Positions 9,223 to 19,510 of a stretch of 64,000 nucleotides of DNA are shown one piece after another. The stretch is from Prorocentrum cordatum. Its lineage: Eukaryota; Sar; Dinophyceae; Prorocentrales; Prorocentraceae. Every line of letters starts with the position of its first letter. Within the stretch, counting starts at the first letter, position 1. A model generated the notes under the pieces. That model was not told the origin of the DNA. It made no database searches and saw only the letters and a list, made by a program, of their open reading frames with translations. The position numbers and the translations under genes were made by a program. The stretch lies in the NCBI GenBank assembly GCA_963575745.1, contig CAUYUJ010009446.1, positions 677,259-741,258 on the forward strand. The letters are read 5' to 3'.

Positions 9223-10330
9223 TTGCACCGGCGTGCTTCGAAATGGCCCGTCGGTGCGAGCCATCACATGGCTTGGGAGCCACCGTCCAGAGGCGCCTGG
9301 TGCGCCGGTTGTGGCTGCGCGTGCTGGCCGGCAAGCGTGGTGCCGCTCATCGGCGTGGTCCTGCACAAGTGGTCGCACGAGCAGGGGCTGGCCGATGCCT
9401 CGCAACCTGCCCCTCGGCATCAGTGCGGCGGATGGGAGGAGGCGGGGTTGCGAGGTCCTCGCCGTGCTTCCTGGGCAGTCGGCATCAGAGATGAAGGTCG
9501 TGAAGGATGAACTGGGCCCTGGGGCTTCCTGGGGCGGCGCCGCTGGAGCTGCCCCTCGGCGGCGCTTGGGCGCACCTCCGGGAGTCGCGGTCGTGGTGAA
9601 GAAGGGCGCTGGCGTGAAGGTGGACTCCGACGCGCAGGGCACGGACGACTGGCACACGGAGAAGGTCGTGAAGGAGGATGTGAGAGGCACAGGCGCTGGG
9701 GCTTCTTGGGGCGGCGCCGTTGGAGCTGCTCTCGGCGGCGCGTGGGCGCACCTCCGGACGTCGCGGTCGTGGAGAAGAAGGGTGGTGGCGCGAAGGCGAA
9801 CTGCGACGCGCAGGGCGCGTGCGACTGGCACACCACATCGAGGCGGCGCAGGGGAAATTCCAAGTACTGGCAGCCGCTGGGATTTGGCTCAGCGCGCGGC
9901 GGCCGCGGAGGCGGCCCGCTGGGACACGCAACGCATGAAGGACGGCAGGGAGCGCTGGGCGGCTACGTCGGTGCAAAAGCACTTCAGGGGCCACCTGGCG
10001 AGGCGCGGACTTGGAAGCACGGCGGCTGAGGCCAGCAGCTACCCAGATTCCGCCCTGTGTGATCAGGAACAGCTCGTCGGTGCAGGCGGCGGCGAGGACG
10101 AGGACGCCATCCTCGACGATCGAGATGGAACGCGAAGCGCTGGGGGCAGCCATGCCCCCAGCGCAGACCGCCGCCAGCAAGCAGGCTCGGCGGCGGAAGC
10201 AGAAGGAGACATAAGGAGACGAAGGCTGCCAAGGCGGAGCTCGGTGCGAGGTCGAGGCGGGCAGGGAGCGCCTGGCCGCCAGGCGCGCCGAGTTGGCAGC
10301 TGCCGCGGCCGCATTGGCTGATACGACCGC
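9223..10330 (+). pseudogene. Decayed retrogene with IQ-like motif
   Basis: This follows the relict spliced leaders directly and so is presumably the body of a retroposed mRNA. Coding-like sequence is split over frames. One frame (ORF 9233-10321) contains SVQKHFRGHLARRGL, an IQ-type calmodulin-binding motif, near 9975-10020, followed by an acidic stretch (GGGEDEDAILDDRDG). Another frame gives EAGRERLAARRAELAAAAAALADTT near 10253-10325, a likely coiled coil. A further frame has a hydrophobic segment ending VVPLIGVVLHKWSHEQGLAD near 9330-9400. A two-copy 169-bp repeat at 9493-9835 breaks the frame. Parent gene not identified; function may be lost. Confidence 0.45.
9493..9835. repeat. Two-copy tandem duplication, about 169 bp
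   Basis: AAGGTCGTGAAGGA begins at 9493 and again at 9662. Shared landmarks are GGGGCTTCYTGGGGCGGCGCCG, CGGCGCTTGGGCGCACCTCCGG and GACTGGCACAC. Small indels shift the frame in the second copy. Both copies lie inside the presumed retrogene. Confidence 0.85.
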
Positions 10331-10621
10331 GGAGATGGAGATGCACGTGACCGACGTGGAGGCGCTGGGCGCCAACGACGGGGACCACGAGGTGGAGCCA
10401 GCAGGTCCTCTCGGCATGAGCGTTGCGGGGTGCGGGGAAGGGGAGGGGGACCATCCGCTTGCCCGCCCTCCCCACCGCGGCCCCTGCCCCTCGGGAGGGG
10501 GGCCGCGTGTTGGGAGGTCCTGGCCTGGGTCGCCACCGTGCGAGCGGGGGTGCCTCTCCCCATTTCGGCCGCTGCGGCGGCAGGGCGCAGTGCTCGGACT
10601 GCGTCTCATGCCCCGTTGCCC

Positions 10622-10684
10622 CATTCCCATTCCCTCCCTCCCTTCCTCCCTCCCTCCCTCCATCCCTTTCTTCCCTTCTCTCCT
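10622..10684. repeat. Pyrimidine tract (CCCTCCCTCC-like)
   Basis: Short run of TCCCTCC units within otherwise unique sequence downstream of the presumed retrogene. Confidence 0.8.
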
Positions 10685-10904
10685 TAATGTATTTCGGCCT
10701 GAGGCTGGCGCCATCTGGTGCCAGGTGCGCGGTCCGAGGCAGCAGGGCCTGCATCATGAGCGGCGGCGGGAGTGCATCGTAAGACCCGTGGCTACGAATG
10801 TAAGTCAATGGCATCATGTCCAGCCATCGCACCCACCGCACCAGCGCCCACGGATGCCAGGGTGAAGCTATTCCACAAGAAGTACTTCAATACAGTGAGC
10901 CACA

Positions 10905-11032
10905 GAACCGAACCGACAGAGGGCGAACCGACGGAACTGGAACCCGTCAGAAACCCGACGTGAAGCGAAACCAAACCGAACTGGAGGCGGTGGAACCGAA
11001 CCGGGCCCGAACCGGGAACCGGTCGTGGAGGT
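10905..11032. repeat. Degenerate GAACCG array, left
   Basis: Many GAACCG and AACCGAAC motifs in varied phase. A second array of the same motif lies at 11855-11995, so the pair brackets the 101-bp repeat and about 400 bp of other sequence. Confidence 0.8.
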
Positions 11033-11149
11033 GGACCCTTGGGAACTGCCCGATGCGAGCGCCCACCTCCTGCGCTAGGTCCATCCCACCCGCTCCCAAC
11101 TCCTTCCCTGCGCCCCCGAGTTCCCTCGTCCTGTTTTGCTGCTTGTCCA

Positions 11150-11470
11150 GGGCCGAACTGGGGACGGAAGGGCGGCGGAAAAGCTCAAATCGCATTTTTG
11201 GACGGTTCGAAAATGCGTTTTGGGCCTCCAGGTGGTTTTCGGAGCCTCCAAGGCTGCTCTGGGGATGGCAGGGCGGCGGAAAAGCTCAAATCGCATTTTT
11301 GGACGGTTCGAAAATTCGTTTTGGGCCTCCAGGTGGTTTTCGGGGCCTCCAGGGCTGCACTGGGGATGGAAGGGCGGCGGAAAAGCTCAAATCGCATTTT
11401 TGGACGGTTCGAAAATGCACTTTGGGCTTCCAGGTGTCCTCGGGGCCACCAGGGCCGAACTGGGGACGGC
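11150..11470. repeat. 101-bp tandem repeat with internal hairpin, 3 copies
   Basis: GGCGGCGGAAAAGCTC starts at 11171, 11272 and 11373, exactly 101 bp apart. Each unit contains CGCATTTT, an 11-nt loop and AAAATGCG or a one-base variant, an 8-bp hairpin. Units also share CTCCAGGTGGTTTTCGG and GGGGACGG. ORFs on both strands read through it. Confidence 0.95.
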
Positions 11471-11854
11471 GGCCAGGGCTGGGCCCCCACCATCCTGCGC
11501 GCGCCCGGTGAGGGCGCGGGCGGCGCCCGTGCCTTCCCAGTTGTCCTTTGGGATGACGCATGCCAGGAGTGAGTGGTCCGTACTGTCCCAGACCGTAGTC
11601 CAAGCGTTTTCTATCCTGGCGCTGAGGAATCGCCCGCTGTCGCCAGAGCCCCCTGGTCCAGGGGGCACGATGCTGTCGACTGGTCCGTCGAGGGCACCAT
11701 GCGTAACATCTGGGCCCAGTGGCTCCCCTGGCTCGTCGGGTAGCTGGGCCCAGTGGCCCCCCTGGCCCCAGGGTTCCTTCTGACTCCTGGTTGAACTGAA
11801 CCTCCAAACGCCTCCATATGATCATGTAGACGCACACGCGCACACGTCATCTGC

Positions 11855-11995
11855 AAGAACCGAGAACCGAAATGGAACCGGCTGAAACGGAACCGCCCTC
11901 TGAATGGGAACCGCCTCAAACAGCTCCGAAACCGGAACCGTCTTGAACCGAGCCAATTTCCCCCGAACGGAAACGAACCGAACGGAACCGAGGAC
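11855..11995. repeat. Degenerate GAACCG array, right
   Basis: Same GAACCG/GGAACCG motif as at 10905-11032, in the same orientation. It ends just before the ORF1-like start of the retrotransposon remnant, so it could belong to that element's 5' region. Confidence 0.75.
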
Positions 11996-12029
11996 ACGCT
12001 TACTTCTAGCTCGAGGAGGTCTCGGCAAC

Positions 12030-12441
12030 ATGTCTCGCAGCAGTCCCAACACCAAAAGTACCCGTCCAAATTCCCCAGGCCAGAAGCCACAGGATACAGT
12101 GGCCGAACTCAACGGGGTCCAGAAGCCGCGAGACAAGCTCGCCAAGCAGCTACAGCGAGCCACTGGATACCGAGACGAAGTCCTCAAGAAGATTGGCGGC
12201 AAAGCTGGCGCCATGGGGTGCGCCAAAACAGTTCCGACGAGGCAAAGGCAGCAGTGGGAGGAGCAGAAAAGGGGCAATCACACGCTTCCCAAGAGAAGCG
12301 AGCTAATGACGACGATGACGGTGACGGCGATGACGATGCTGCTGATGATGCTGATGATGCTGATGATGCTGCTGATGATGCTGCTGATGATGATGCTGAT
12401 GATGCTGCTGCTGATGATGATGTTGGTGATGATGGTGATGG

Positions 12442-12479
<38 letters not shown>

Positions 12480-12510
12480 CTGATGCTGATGCTGATGCTG
12501 ATGATGATGG

Positions 12511-12545
<35 letters not shown>

Positions 12546-12594
12546 GTGGTGATGATGATGATGGTGATGGTGATGGTGATGGTGATGGTGATAG

Positions 12595-12632
<38 letters not shown>

Positions 12633-12660
12633 GTGGTGATGGTGATGGTGATGGTGATGG

Positions 12661-12695
<35 letters not shown>

Positions 12696-13031
12696 GTGAT
12701 GGTGATGGTGATGGTGATGGTGATGGTGATGGTGATGGTGATGAGCAGTAGGATGATGAGGGGTGAGCAGGAGGATGATGATTTTGAATTCCCGCCACTC
12801 TCGCAACGGAGCCTTTTCCTCGTGGACGCCACGAAGAGGGCCAAGTACGAGATCATCCATGCGGAGTGCACGAGGGCACGCAGTTGCACACCAAAAAAAA
12901 GGGAGGCAGTCCAGAATGCAAGGAAGGCGCCTGACGCAGCCAACCACCTCCACGCGCGGACTCAATCAGCGAAGCGACGAACGGGAGAAAACGGCGACGG
13001 CGCAATCGAAGCACTGACAGCGACCGAATGA
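12030..13031 (+). pseudogene. ORF1-like region of the LINE, split by GAT repeats
   Basis: From ATG 12030: MSRSSPNTKS, then VAELNGVQKPRDKLAKQL and YRDEVLKKIGG, a likely coiled coil (to about 12215). One frame continues through a GAT repeat as a Met-rich stretch; another reads it as poly-Asp. After the repeat, FEFPPLSQRSLFLVDATK (from about 12783) leads to a basic region ending at 13031. Coiled coil plus basic region fits an RNA-binding ORF1 product, but no diagnostic motif such as a zinc knuckle is seen. Confidence 0.4.
12300..12745. repeat. GAT/GGT trinucleotide microsatellite
   Basis: About 445 bp of GATGAT, GATGCT, GGTGAT units. ORFs in all frames (poly-Asp, poly-Met, poly-His, poly-Ser on the two strands) follow from the repeat. 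Confidence 0.98.
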
Positions 13032-13356
13032 TCAGCACCACCAAAGGCGCCAGATCCAGGTATCAACTTGGCAGCCAATTGCGAGCTCTCCGACTCTACT
13101 CAGGTGCAGGCCTGCCTCGTGCAGCTCTCCGAGATTAGAGCCAGGAAAAAGGCCATCCCAGCGACGCGACAGCCTGCGGCGGCAGCTGCACCGCCTGCGG
13201 CGTCCGGAGGACCCCGAGCGCAGCTAAAGCTGAAGCACAAAAGGCAGGCAGCCAAAGATGGAGTAGGAGACACATACAGGGAAGGACAGGCGCAAGGGCT
13301 ACGACTTGACCGAGCAGCATCTTGATTATTCCACCCCTGGAGCGAGTGGCTGGGCG

Positions 13357-13382
13357 GAGGGCCCCCTCTGCAGGGGGGCCTC
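13357..13382. repeat. Short hairpin, 11-bp arms
   Basis: GAGGGCCCCCT, loop CTGC, AGGGGGGCCTC; one mismatch. Lies between the ORF1-like and endonuclease pieces. Confidence 0.7.
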
Positions 13383-13958
13383 GCGACCCAAGTTTCTGCC
13401 GCCATCAAGTCGCGCGGCTTGGTTTGACGACGACATCGAGTGCATCGAAACCACCTCCCCTGTAGTTCAAAGGGGGAACGCACCGACATCGCCCAAAGAA
13501 GCCATGGTAGATCCATCGCTGGTCGAGGAGACCGACAACTGCGCCGACCCGACTGACGGCGCAGCAGGAGGACATGCCAGGCCAGCCGCGATATTCTTAG
13601 CGAGCACGACTACATACAGCGCAACAGAGATATGTGTTAAGGAAGTTGGTTTCGACAACATTGAAATGACCGAACGCCATCTCCGAGCGCCATAAGCTGA
13701 GATTGAAGCAGGACTCTCGATGCCATACGGCTGGAGGCCCCATGGCACATGGGCGCCGGCGCACCAGACCCCGAGATCCCACACATTCCACGACGGCGGG
13801 CCACAGACACGCGAGTCCACATGCCAGACGCTGCTAGCGAGAATCCGCACCTCCAGGAGATCAACGACAGCTCGGTCTTCCAATGGAGAATGAAGGGCCA
13901 GACTGTAGCAAACGCCGCCGCGCACCTCGCGGCGCCCATCGGACTTGCATGAGAATGT

Positions 13959-14138
13959 ATGGAAAAGATGATGAAGCACTTGGCCCAGAGCGTCAGAAGC
14001 TCAGGCGACATACCATGGATGGGCGACTTCAATGACGCGCCGTGCGAGCTTGAGTCGACACCTTGGCTACATCTGCTCGGGGGCGCATTCGTCGCGCCTC
14101 AGGATGCCGCGCGCGCCTGCAGCGGCGGAGCGGGCTGA
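13959..14138 (+). pseudogene. Endonuclease (EEP/APE-like) fragment of the LINE
   Basis: A 59-codon open stretch from ATG 13959 contains IPWMGDFNDAPCELE, the GDFN motif of LINE APE-type endonucleases, then LLGGAFVAPQDAARACSGG, which fits the following strand region. A TGA at 14136 ends it; continued similarity (DCAIAPRILRSP) lies just beyond in the same frame. The upstream part (AAHLAAPIGLA) is in the same frame after a stop. The endonuclease cannot be functional. Confidence 0.7.
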
Positions 14139-14468
14139 CTCAGTGACTGCGCCATCGCACCTCGCATTCTCCGGTCGCCCTGCGACGGGATCGCCTGCAG
14201 ACTCAAGCAAGACCAGCGACAATCGCAATCAGGCGGCCCATCTTGTCAGCAAAGAGAACGCACCCACGGCAGAGGTACGGCGCGAGATTGGCATGAACCG
14301 ACAGTGGCGTGACTGACAGCGGTGCAACCGGTTGGAGCAGCATGGCGATGACCCAGATCATCCAGGGCAGAGCTTGTTTGGACGCCCACGATGCACTAGC
14401 ACCGCCCATGCAGTGCGAACCGGACATCCGGGAGAAAGGCAGAGAGCAAGAGACGAGAGAGCCGCGCC

Positions 14469-14957
14469 ATGATCTGCGAGGCACCTCAGTGGATGCAGAA
14501 TCCTTTGGCCTACAAGCGCGATCCGAGCATTAGCGACCTCCTGGGCCAGCTCCACGGCGAGTGGGCCAGTGCTGATGGGCGAACCCTGGCTGCAGTTACA
14601 CTGGCGCCGCTCTGCGTACGAGCCGCGCAAGACCATCCCGCGACGTCCAGCGAGACCCCGCGCCCGGCATGTCCAGGGGACAATGGCACAGTGCCGCCGG
14701 GGCAGACCAACAGCAGCAGGTCAGCCAGCTCTGGGCCACTCCACCAACGCTGCCGAGATGGCAATATCCCCCCTTGGAGACAGCCAAAGGGTAGCAGACA
14801 TGAGTTGAGGTACATCGGCCACTCGATCAAGAACACCGCGCGCCAGATCCAGGCAAAGGAACCCGCGGGAGTGGCGGGGGCCGACTACCTCGACCAGCAG
14901 GCTTACCCCCTCGCCAAGCACGCGACCAGCCCCAAGTACGACTCCGACCCTGGTTGA
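14469..14957 (+). pseudogene. Linker region of the LINE between endonuclease and RT
   Basis: 163-codon ORF that fits the usual poorly conserved linker before a LINE reverse transcriptase, for example RDPSISDLLGQLHGEWASA. Assignment rests on position between the endonuclease and RT fragments; the sequence alone is not diagnostic. Confidence 0.35.
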
Positions 14958-14984
14958 GAAGATCCAGGAGTGGACGGCCGCGCA

Positions 14985-15062
14985 GGAGGCGCGCGCGCGA
15001 TCAGGTTTGGACGCGCGCGCGCGTCAGGTCGCGCGCGCGCGATAGATTTGGTGCGCGCGTCA
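14985..15062. repeat. GCGCGC-rich alternating tract with repeated TCAGGTTTGGAC
   Basis: Four runs of alternating CG (up to about 10 bp) separated by ATCAGGTTTGGAC-like spacers. The purine-pyrimidine alternation could favour Z-DNA. It interrupts the LINE remnant. Confidence 0.85.
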
Positions 15063-15349
15063 GGTTTGGACAGGGAGTCGGGGGCAGGTATCTCAATGGA
15101 CGGTACCGGCACTAGCAGGTCGCACGAAAGGAGCTCGTTGATGTCTCAGCAAACGTGCACGACGAGACCTACCAGACATTGCACTCGGCCCCATCGCGAT
15201 GCAGGAGGCATCGGCCCTACGAGAGGCGACGGGACGACGATCAAGAACTCGGACGACAAAATGGCTGAGGCACCACGCCGAAGCCAAGATCCACGAGGCC
15301 ATATATGAACTCCACCAAGCAGCCGCGCAATAGCTAACATAGCGGCCCT

Positions 15350-16275
15350 TCCACGAAGCCGAAGATCTAGAGAGTGCGCTCAAGCGATTCAGACCAGCAG
15401 CAGCGCGTGGAGCAGACCAGCGACAGCCGCCTGAGATAAAAGCCCTGCCCACGGGGGCTAAGTGGAGCTTTCGTTACCGTATCAACTCTAGTGAACGGAA
15501 CCGTTTGCTGGCCCTACAAGTGCTCATCATATCGGGCAGCATGTTGTTGTCAAAGCCGGTTCGCAAAGTGCGGGCGAAGAACGACCCATGCGACCGCTAC
15601 CATTGTACGCCCCCGGGGCAAGGTGCCAAAACGACGAAATGCAAGAACGGATCGCAGAACATGCCGGCTACTGGGGTGCTGCGGTTCAAGGATATTTGGC
15701 GCTAGGGGCAGTTATCTTATCCATGGGCGTAGATGATACAAACACCAAGTTCAAAGGCACCCAATACGGCGCATTCCAGCTAAACCCGAAGACATTCTAC
15801 GACAGCAGGGAACTCGGCATCCTCATCAGACATGCCACGCAGCTTAATTGTCCTGCCGCCAACTTGCACGTGGGCACCTTGATGTGCCTATCCGCGCGCG
15901 TGGTGCGTACTTGCTAACCCATGTGCCCGTATAATGGAATCGTCGCGGGCTGCGCGGCGGCGAATCATGCAACGAAGGCCATGACTTATTGCATCTTGGA
16001 CATCACCCACAGGGCAGCCCTACTTACGATCGCCAGAGAGTTCGTAGACACCCTGCATCCGCGCGCAGAAAGGTTGCCATGGGGAGTGCCACAAACTTCG
16101 CCCGACAGCGGTGGATACGCTGGTGCCTGCGTTTGCAGACTCTAAGCTGGCGGTTTCAGGTGCGTTGGCAGCCCTCGCAAATTGCCCGCGCACCGGGGAA
16201 GAGATCATCCAAATGTTGGCCAAACACGACCTCACGATCATGTTTACGCAGTTTGCCTATGACCTCGACATCCCT
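15350..16275 (+). pseudogene. Reverse transcriptase domain of the LINE, broken
   Basis: Fragments across two or three frames give the RT order. Fingers: ALKRFRPAAARGADQRQPPE (near 15376) and GSMLLSKPVRKVRAKND (15535-15585). Motif A: FQLNPKTFYDSRELGILIR (near 15776), with the acidic position kept as YDS. Motif B: NGIVAGCAAANHATKAM (near 15930), preceded by an in-frame TAA. Motif C: REFVDTLHPRAE (near 16036), where the usual V/A-D-D is changed to VDT. Thumb-like: KLAVSGALAALANC and MLAKHDLTIMFTQF (16145-16260). Loss of the second motif C Asp plus stops means no activity. Confidence 0.75.
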
Positions 16276-16665
16276 TCCTCCTCCTCCCTACTCCTTCCGT
16301 CCTCCCTCTTTATCTACCTACGTCCCTCCCTCCTTGTTCCTGTGTTTCTGTTTTGTTTTCCTTTTCCCTCCATCCTTTCCTCGTTTCTCAGCCATCCCCC
16401 CCTTCTTCATCATCATTCCCTCTTTTTCTTAGCCCCCCCTTCCTCGTCATTTATCCTCCCTGCTCCTCTTCGTCTCCTCTCCTCGTCCTCCTCCTCATCC
16501 TCTTTCTCATCGTTCTTTTTCGCCCTCCTCCCCCCTTCCTTCTTCTTCTTCTGTTTCTTCTCCTCCACCTCCTCCTCCTCCGCCCTGACACCCCCTCCAC
16601 CCTCCTCCTACTCTGCCCTCCTCCCCCTTTCTCCCCCCCTCCCTCTTCATCCTTCCGTGGTCCCC
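16268..16665. repeat. Pyrimidine-rich tract (TCC/CTT)
   Basis: About 400 bp almost free of purines on the + strand, directly abutting the RT fragment. A short (GGA)n run at 16801-16840 follows after about 130 bp of unique G+C-rich sequence. ORFs here are low-complexity. Confidence 0.9.
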
Positions 16666-16849
16666 CCGCTCGCGCTGGCCGTGGTCGGAGCGGCACTTCC
16701 CCCGCGCGAAACGTGCCAGTGGCCGAAGGCCTTGACGGCCCCCCCGCGGGCGAGCGCAGAGAACGACCCGGCGGACGCGTGCCCAGCCTCCCTCGTGACG
16801 AGCAGGAGGAGGAGGAGGAGGAGGAGGAGGAGAAGGAGGAAACCGCGTG

Positions 16850-17860
16850 CCCGAGGACATGTGTGAAACGGTCACCAGTTTCGGTACGCTTCACAGTTCG
16901 CCAGCCCACAGGGCCAGCCGTGTCCTCCCTCTGCCCAGTACATCTCATGTCTACCCCTTGTCTTTACTGATACATCCTCGTCCCATCTTGAACTGTACAC
17001 TCATACTTCTTATCTCCCATCGCGTTACGCTTCACGCATTTTTGCATCCACGACAGCATCGAGGCTCAAACACCACTTCGGCTTCAACATGCACATCGTA
17101 CGCCCACATCACCAGCACCAGTTACGCGGCCATTGCGGCCAAGCGACCCCACCAGAACTGCAGCATGTTGCAAGCAGTAGCACAATGACTTCGTTGACAC
17201 CTCTTCCAACCTTGCCTGGCACCGTCGGGTGAGGGAAACGCGTGCACCAGCATCTACATGTCTACGGGTAGCCACAGCTCGTACCCTAACTGGCCAACAG
17301 ACTTAACAGAGTTTCAAACAACGACACAACTTCCCGAGCAGCACCATAGTGCACAGCAACCAACCAGACGACCGTACTACACAATGTCCAGTTCCCACAG
17401 ACACCCACTGACAAGCGCGAAGGTAGAAGGAAACACCACCATCAATCAAACCACGCGAAAGGGAAATGGCACCTGGCATGCGATGCCCACAAACCTTACA
17501 TTCACACGACCTCACAGCAGCCATACCAACAGCAATAAAACCACACTTACCACCAACCAACCCAAACACCAGCACACTGGGAACAGAAATCAATGGCACC
17601 ACTACCACCCAAACCAACGACACCAAAACTCAAGCCACAGTAGCCGGCCGCCACTCCAACCAGAAGCAGCGACTACGCTCCACAACAAGTTTTTGGCACC
17701 TATGCCGACCACGCTGCCTACACTGCTGCAAAACATAACTAAACAATCATAGACGCAATACTTGAGGCGTACCACTTCAACAGTACACTAGAGAACGTCA
17801 CGACACAACCACACACGAGCACCGGCACCATATCGACCTCGACTACTACATCGACGTCTA
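16850..17860. other. A/C-rich, G/T-poor stretch; no gene recognised
   Basis: From about 17060 the + strand becomes strongly A/C-rich. An ORF at 17258-17752 (165 codons) is Thr/His/Asn/Gln-rich (for example HSSHTNSNKTTLTTNQPKHQ), as the composition forces. I see no domain or signal, and treat it as compositional rather than a gene. Confidence 0.5.
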
Positions 17861-17879
17861 CTAAGCATGACAGTGTCTG

Positions 17880-19510
17880 CCTCAGGCCCAGCATGGGAGC
17901 CCAAGGGGGATACCTCAGGGAGAGGCCGCCAGGGACGCCGTGACATGTCACGACCGATCAAGGAAACAACAAGCCCGCTTCATACCCGGCACAGGAGCCC
18001 TACGGGGCATATTTCCGGGAGAAGCTGTAAGGCAGGTCGGTCATACGTTCATTTTATGCCATTCCCTACTTTAACAAGATGGCCTTACACATTACTAATG
18101 ATCCGACCTTGCAGCTGAACCATGGATCTTCATCGTTCTGGGTTGCTGATTCAGTCCCTCATACAAGTTGGGATACAGACCAGTGCTATCTGTCTGACAG
18201 TCTCGCTTGTTTGTTTATGTTTCTGACTATCCACGCACAGCGTCACGACGCCCATGCAGACCTACGGACCAGCTCGCAGCAGCAGCACCGACCTTAGTAC
18301 CACGTGCCAGCACAAAGTACAAGACCCAACTAGCAGCAACACGACAGCACCAGCACCACAATGACACAACGTCACATGACACCAACGTCGACCAGGAATA
18401 CCAGGCCAGGCCGCAGTAGCCCCACACCCACAAGGGAGCCCGTGCGGGCATACATCGGGGAGATGCACCTAGCACAGCTTCATACTTGGCATGGGAGCCC
18501 TACAGGGCCTACCTCGGGGAGGTTCACAGGGGCACAAGGCGGTTACAGTCAACGTTCCTCCCGTGTCTGTTGTCCCAACACTTTCTCACAGAGGACCGCT
18601 CTTGGCTTATAACTGGTTGATACAGCAAGTGCAGTACAGTAACTGTTCAACCAATGTCCGTTGTTGTCTATATGGCCCGTGTGCATGCGCATCCCGATGA
18701 CATGCGCCCAGCAGCACCACGACGCCCAGGCAGACATACAGACTATCACAAACCAGCAGATCCACCGATACCTTCACACCGCAGCACCACACTGCAAGAC
18801 CGAACGAACAGCACCACGACAGCACCAGCACCACCACGAGACAACGGTACACGACACCAGCGTTGACCTCGACTGCCGGGCCAGGCCGCGACGGCCTCGT
18901 GCCCGAAAGGTAGCGAAGCCGGGCATGCCTAGGGGAGAGGCATCTAGCCCAGCTCCATACCCGGCATACGGGGCATGATTGTCGTTTCAACATTCGTTCA
19001 TAGAGTGCCTTTCTTGAATTACAGGTAGGTCGATATAGCAGATGCAGCGGGGACTTAACCAGTGCCCGTTGTTGACTATATGAGTTCTACCCTTTTTGCT
19101 AATTTTCCACATTTCGGCAAGTAGCTAACCTACCGAAGGCGCAGCGACCAACAAAGATTGACAGTTCTGCTCCAATCGCGCTTGCGGTTTGTTCACCTTG
19201 ACTGACTGCGCGCTTGTCCGTCCTTGGTCCTAACTATTCGCACCTAGCGCAACGACACCAGCAGACTCACGGACTAGCGCAAAACATGCGTTCCAACGCA
19301 TCAGCACAGCACTAATACAAAGAAGGCGTCGACACGCGCCTGCAGCGACGAGTGCGACTCCAGACCAGGCTGCAGCGGCCTCGCACCCGCAAGGGAGCGA
19401 GCCCTCAACGGCACACCTCGGGGAGGGGCATATCAGCAGCATTCGGAAAACGCGCATGCCGCTTCGCGCCCCGCGCGGGGCCCCATGCGGGCCTACCCCT
19501 TGTGGAGGCA
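17880..19510. repeat. Diverged tandem repeat of about 480 bp
   Basis: Similar segments with GGCCAGGCCGC/GCCAGGC-like sequence fall near 18405, 18877 and 19361 (spacing about 472 and 484), with an earlier partial copy near 17885. Each is followed by a GGGAGCC-CATACCTCGGGGAG block. CCGTTGTTG-CTATATG recurs at about 18658 and 19070. Copies are too diverged for confident ends. Confidence 0.6.

Larger units (their letters stand above)
12018..16275 (+). mobile_element. Decayed non-LTR (LINE-type) retrotransposon
   Basis: In order on the + strand: an ORF1-like coiled-coil stretch, a long GAT microsatellite, an endonuclease fragment and a reverse-transcriptase domain with motifs A, B and C. That order is what I expect of a LINE. 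Stops and frameshifts break every domain. No poly(A) tail or target-site duplication was found; the right edge runs into a pyrimidine tract at about 16268. Outer boundaries are approximate. Confidence 0.75.

Noticed and set aside
9330-9400. ZIP-type transporter segment (VVPLIGVVLHKWSHEQGLAD)
   Set aside because: It resembles a ZIP membrane helix only superficially; the neighbouring frame has no further transporter features, so it is mentioned only as part of the retrogene remnant.
8511-9494. 327-codon + strand ORF spanning the CTC tract and spliced leader
   Set aside because: It reads through the microsatellite (poly-Pro) and the relict leaders, which are untranslated sequence in an mRNA.
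11904-13031. 375-codon ORF as an intact gene
   Set aside because: Its middle third is translated GAT microsatellite and its start lies in a GAACCG array; only the parts near 12030-12300 and 12780-13031 look coding, as a LINE ORF1 remnant.
16105-16275. Armadillo/HEAT-repeat exon (DTLVPAFADSKLAVSGALAALAN)
   Set aside because: The helical look first suggested ARM repeats, but it directly follows RT motifs A-C in order and fits the region after motif C of the LINE RT better.
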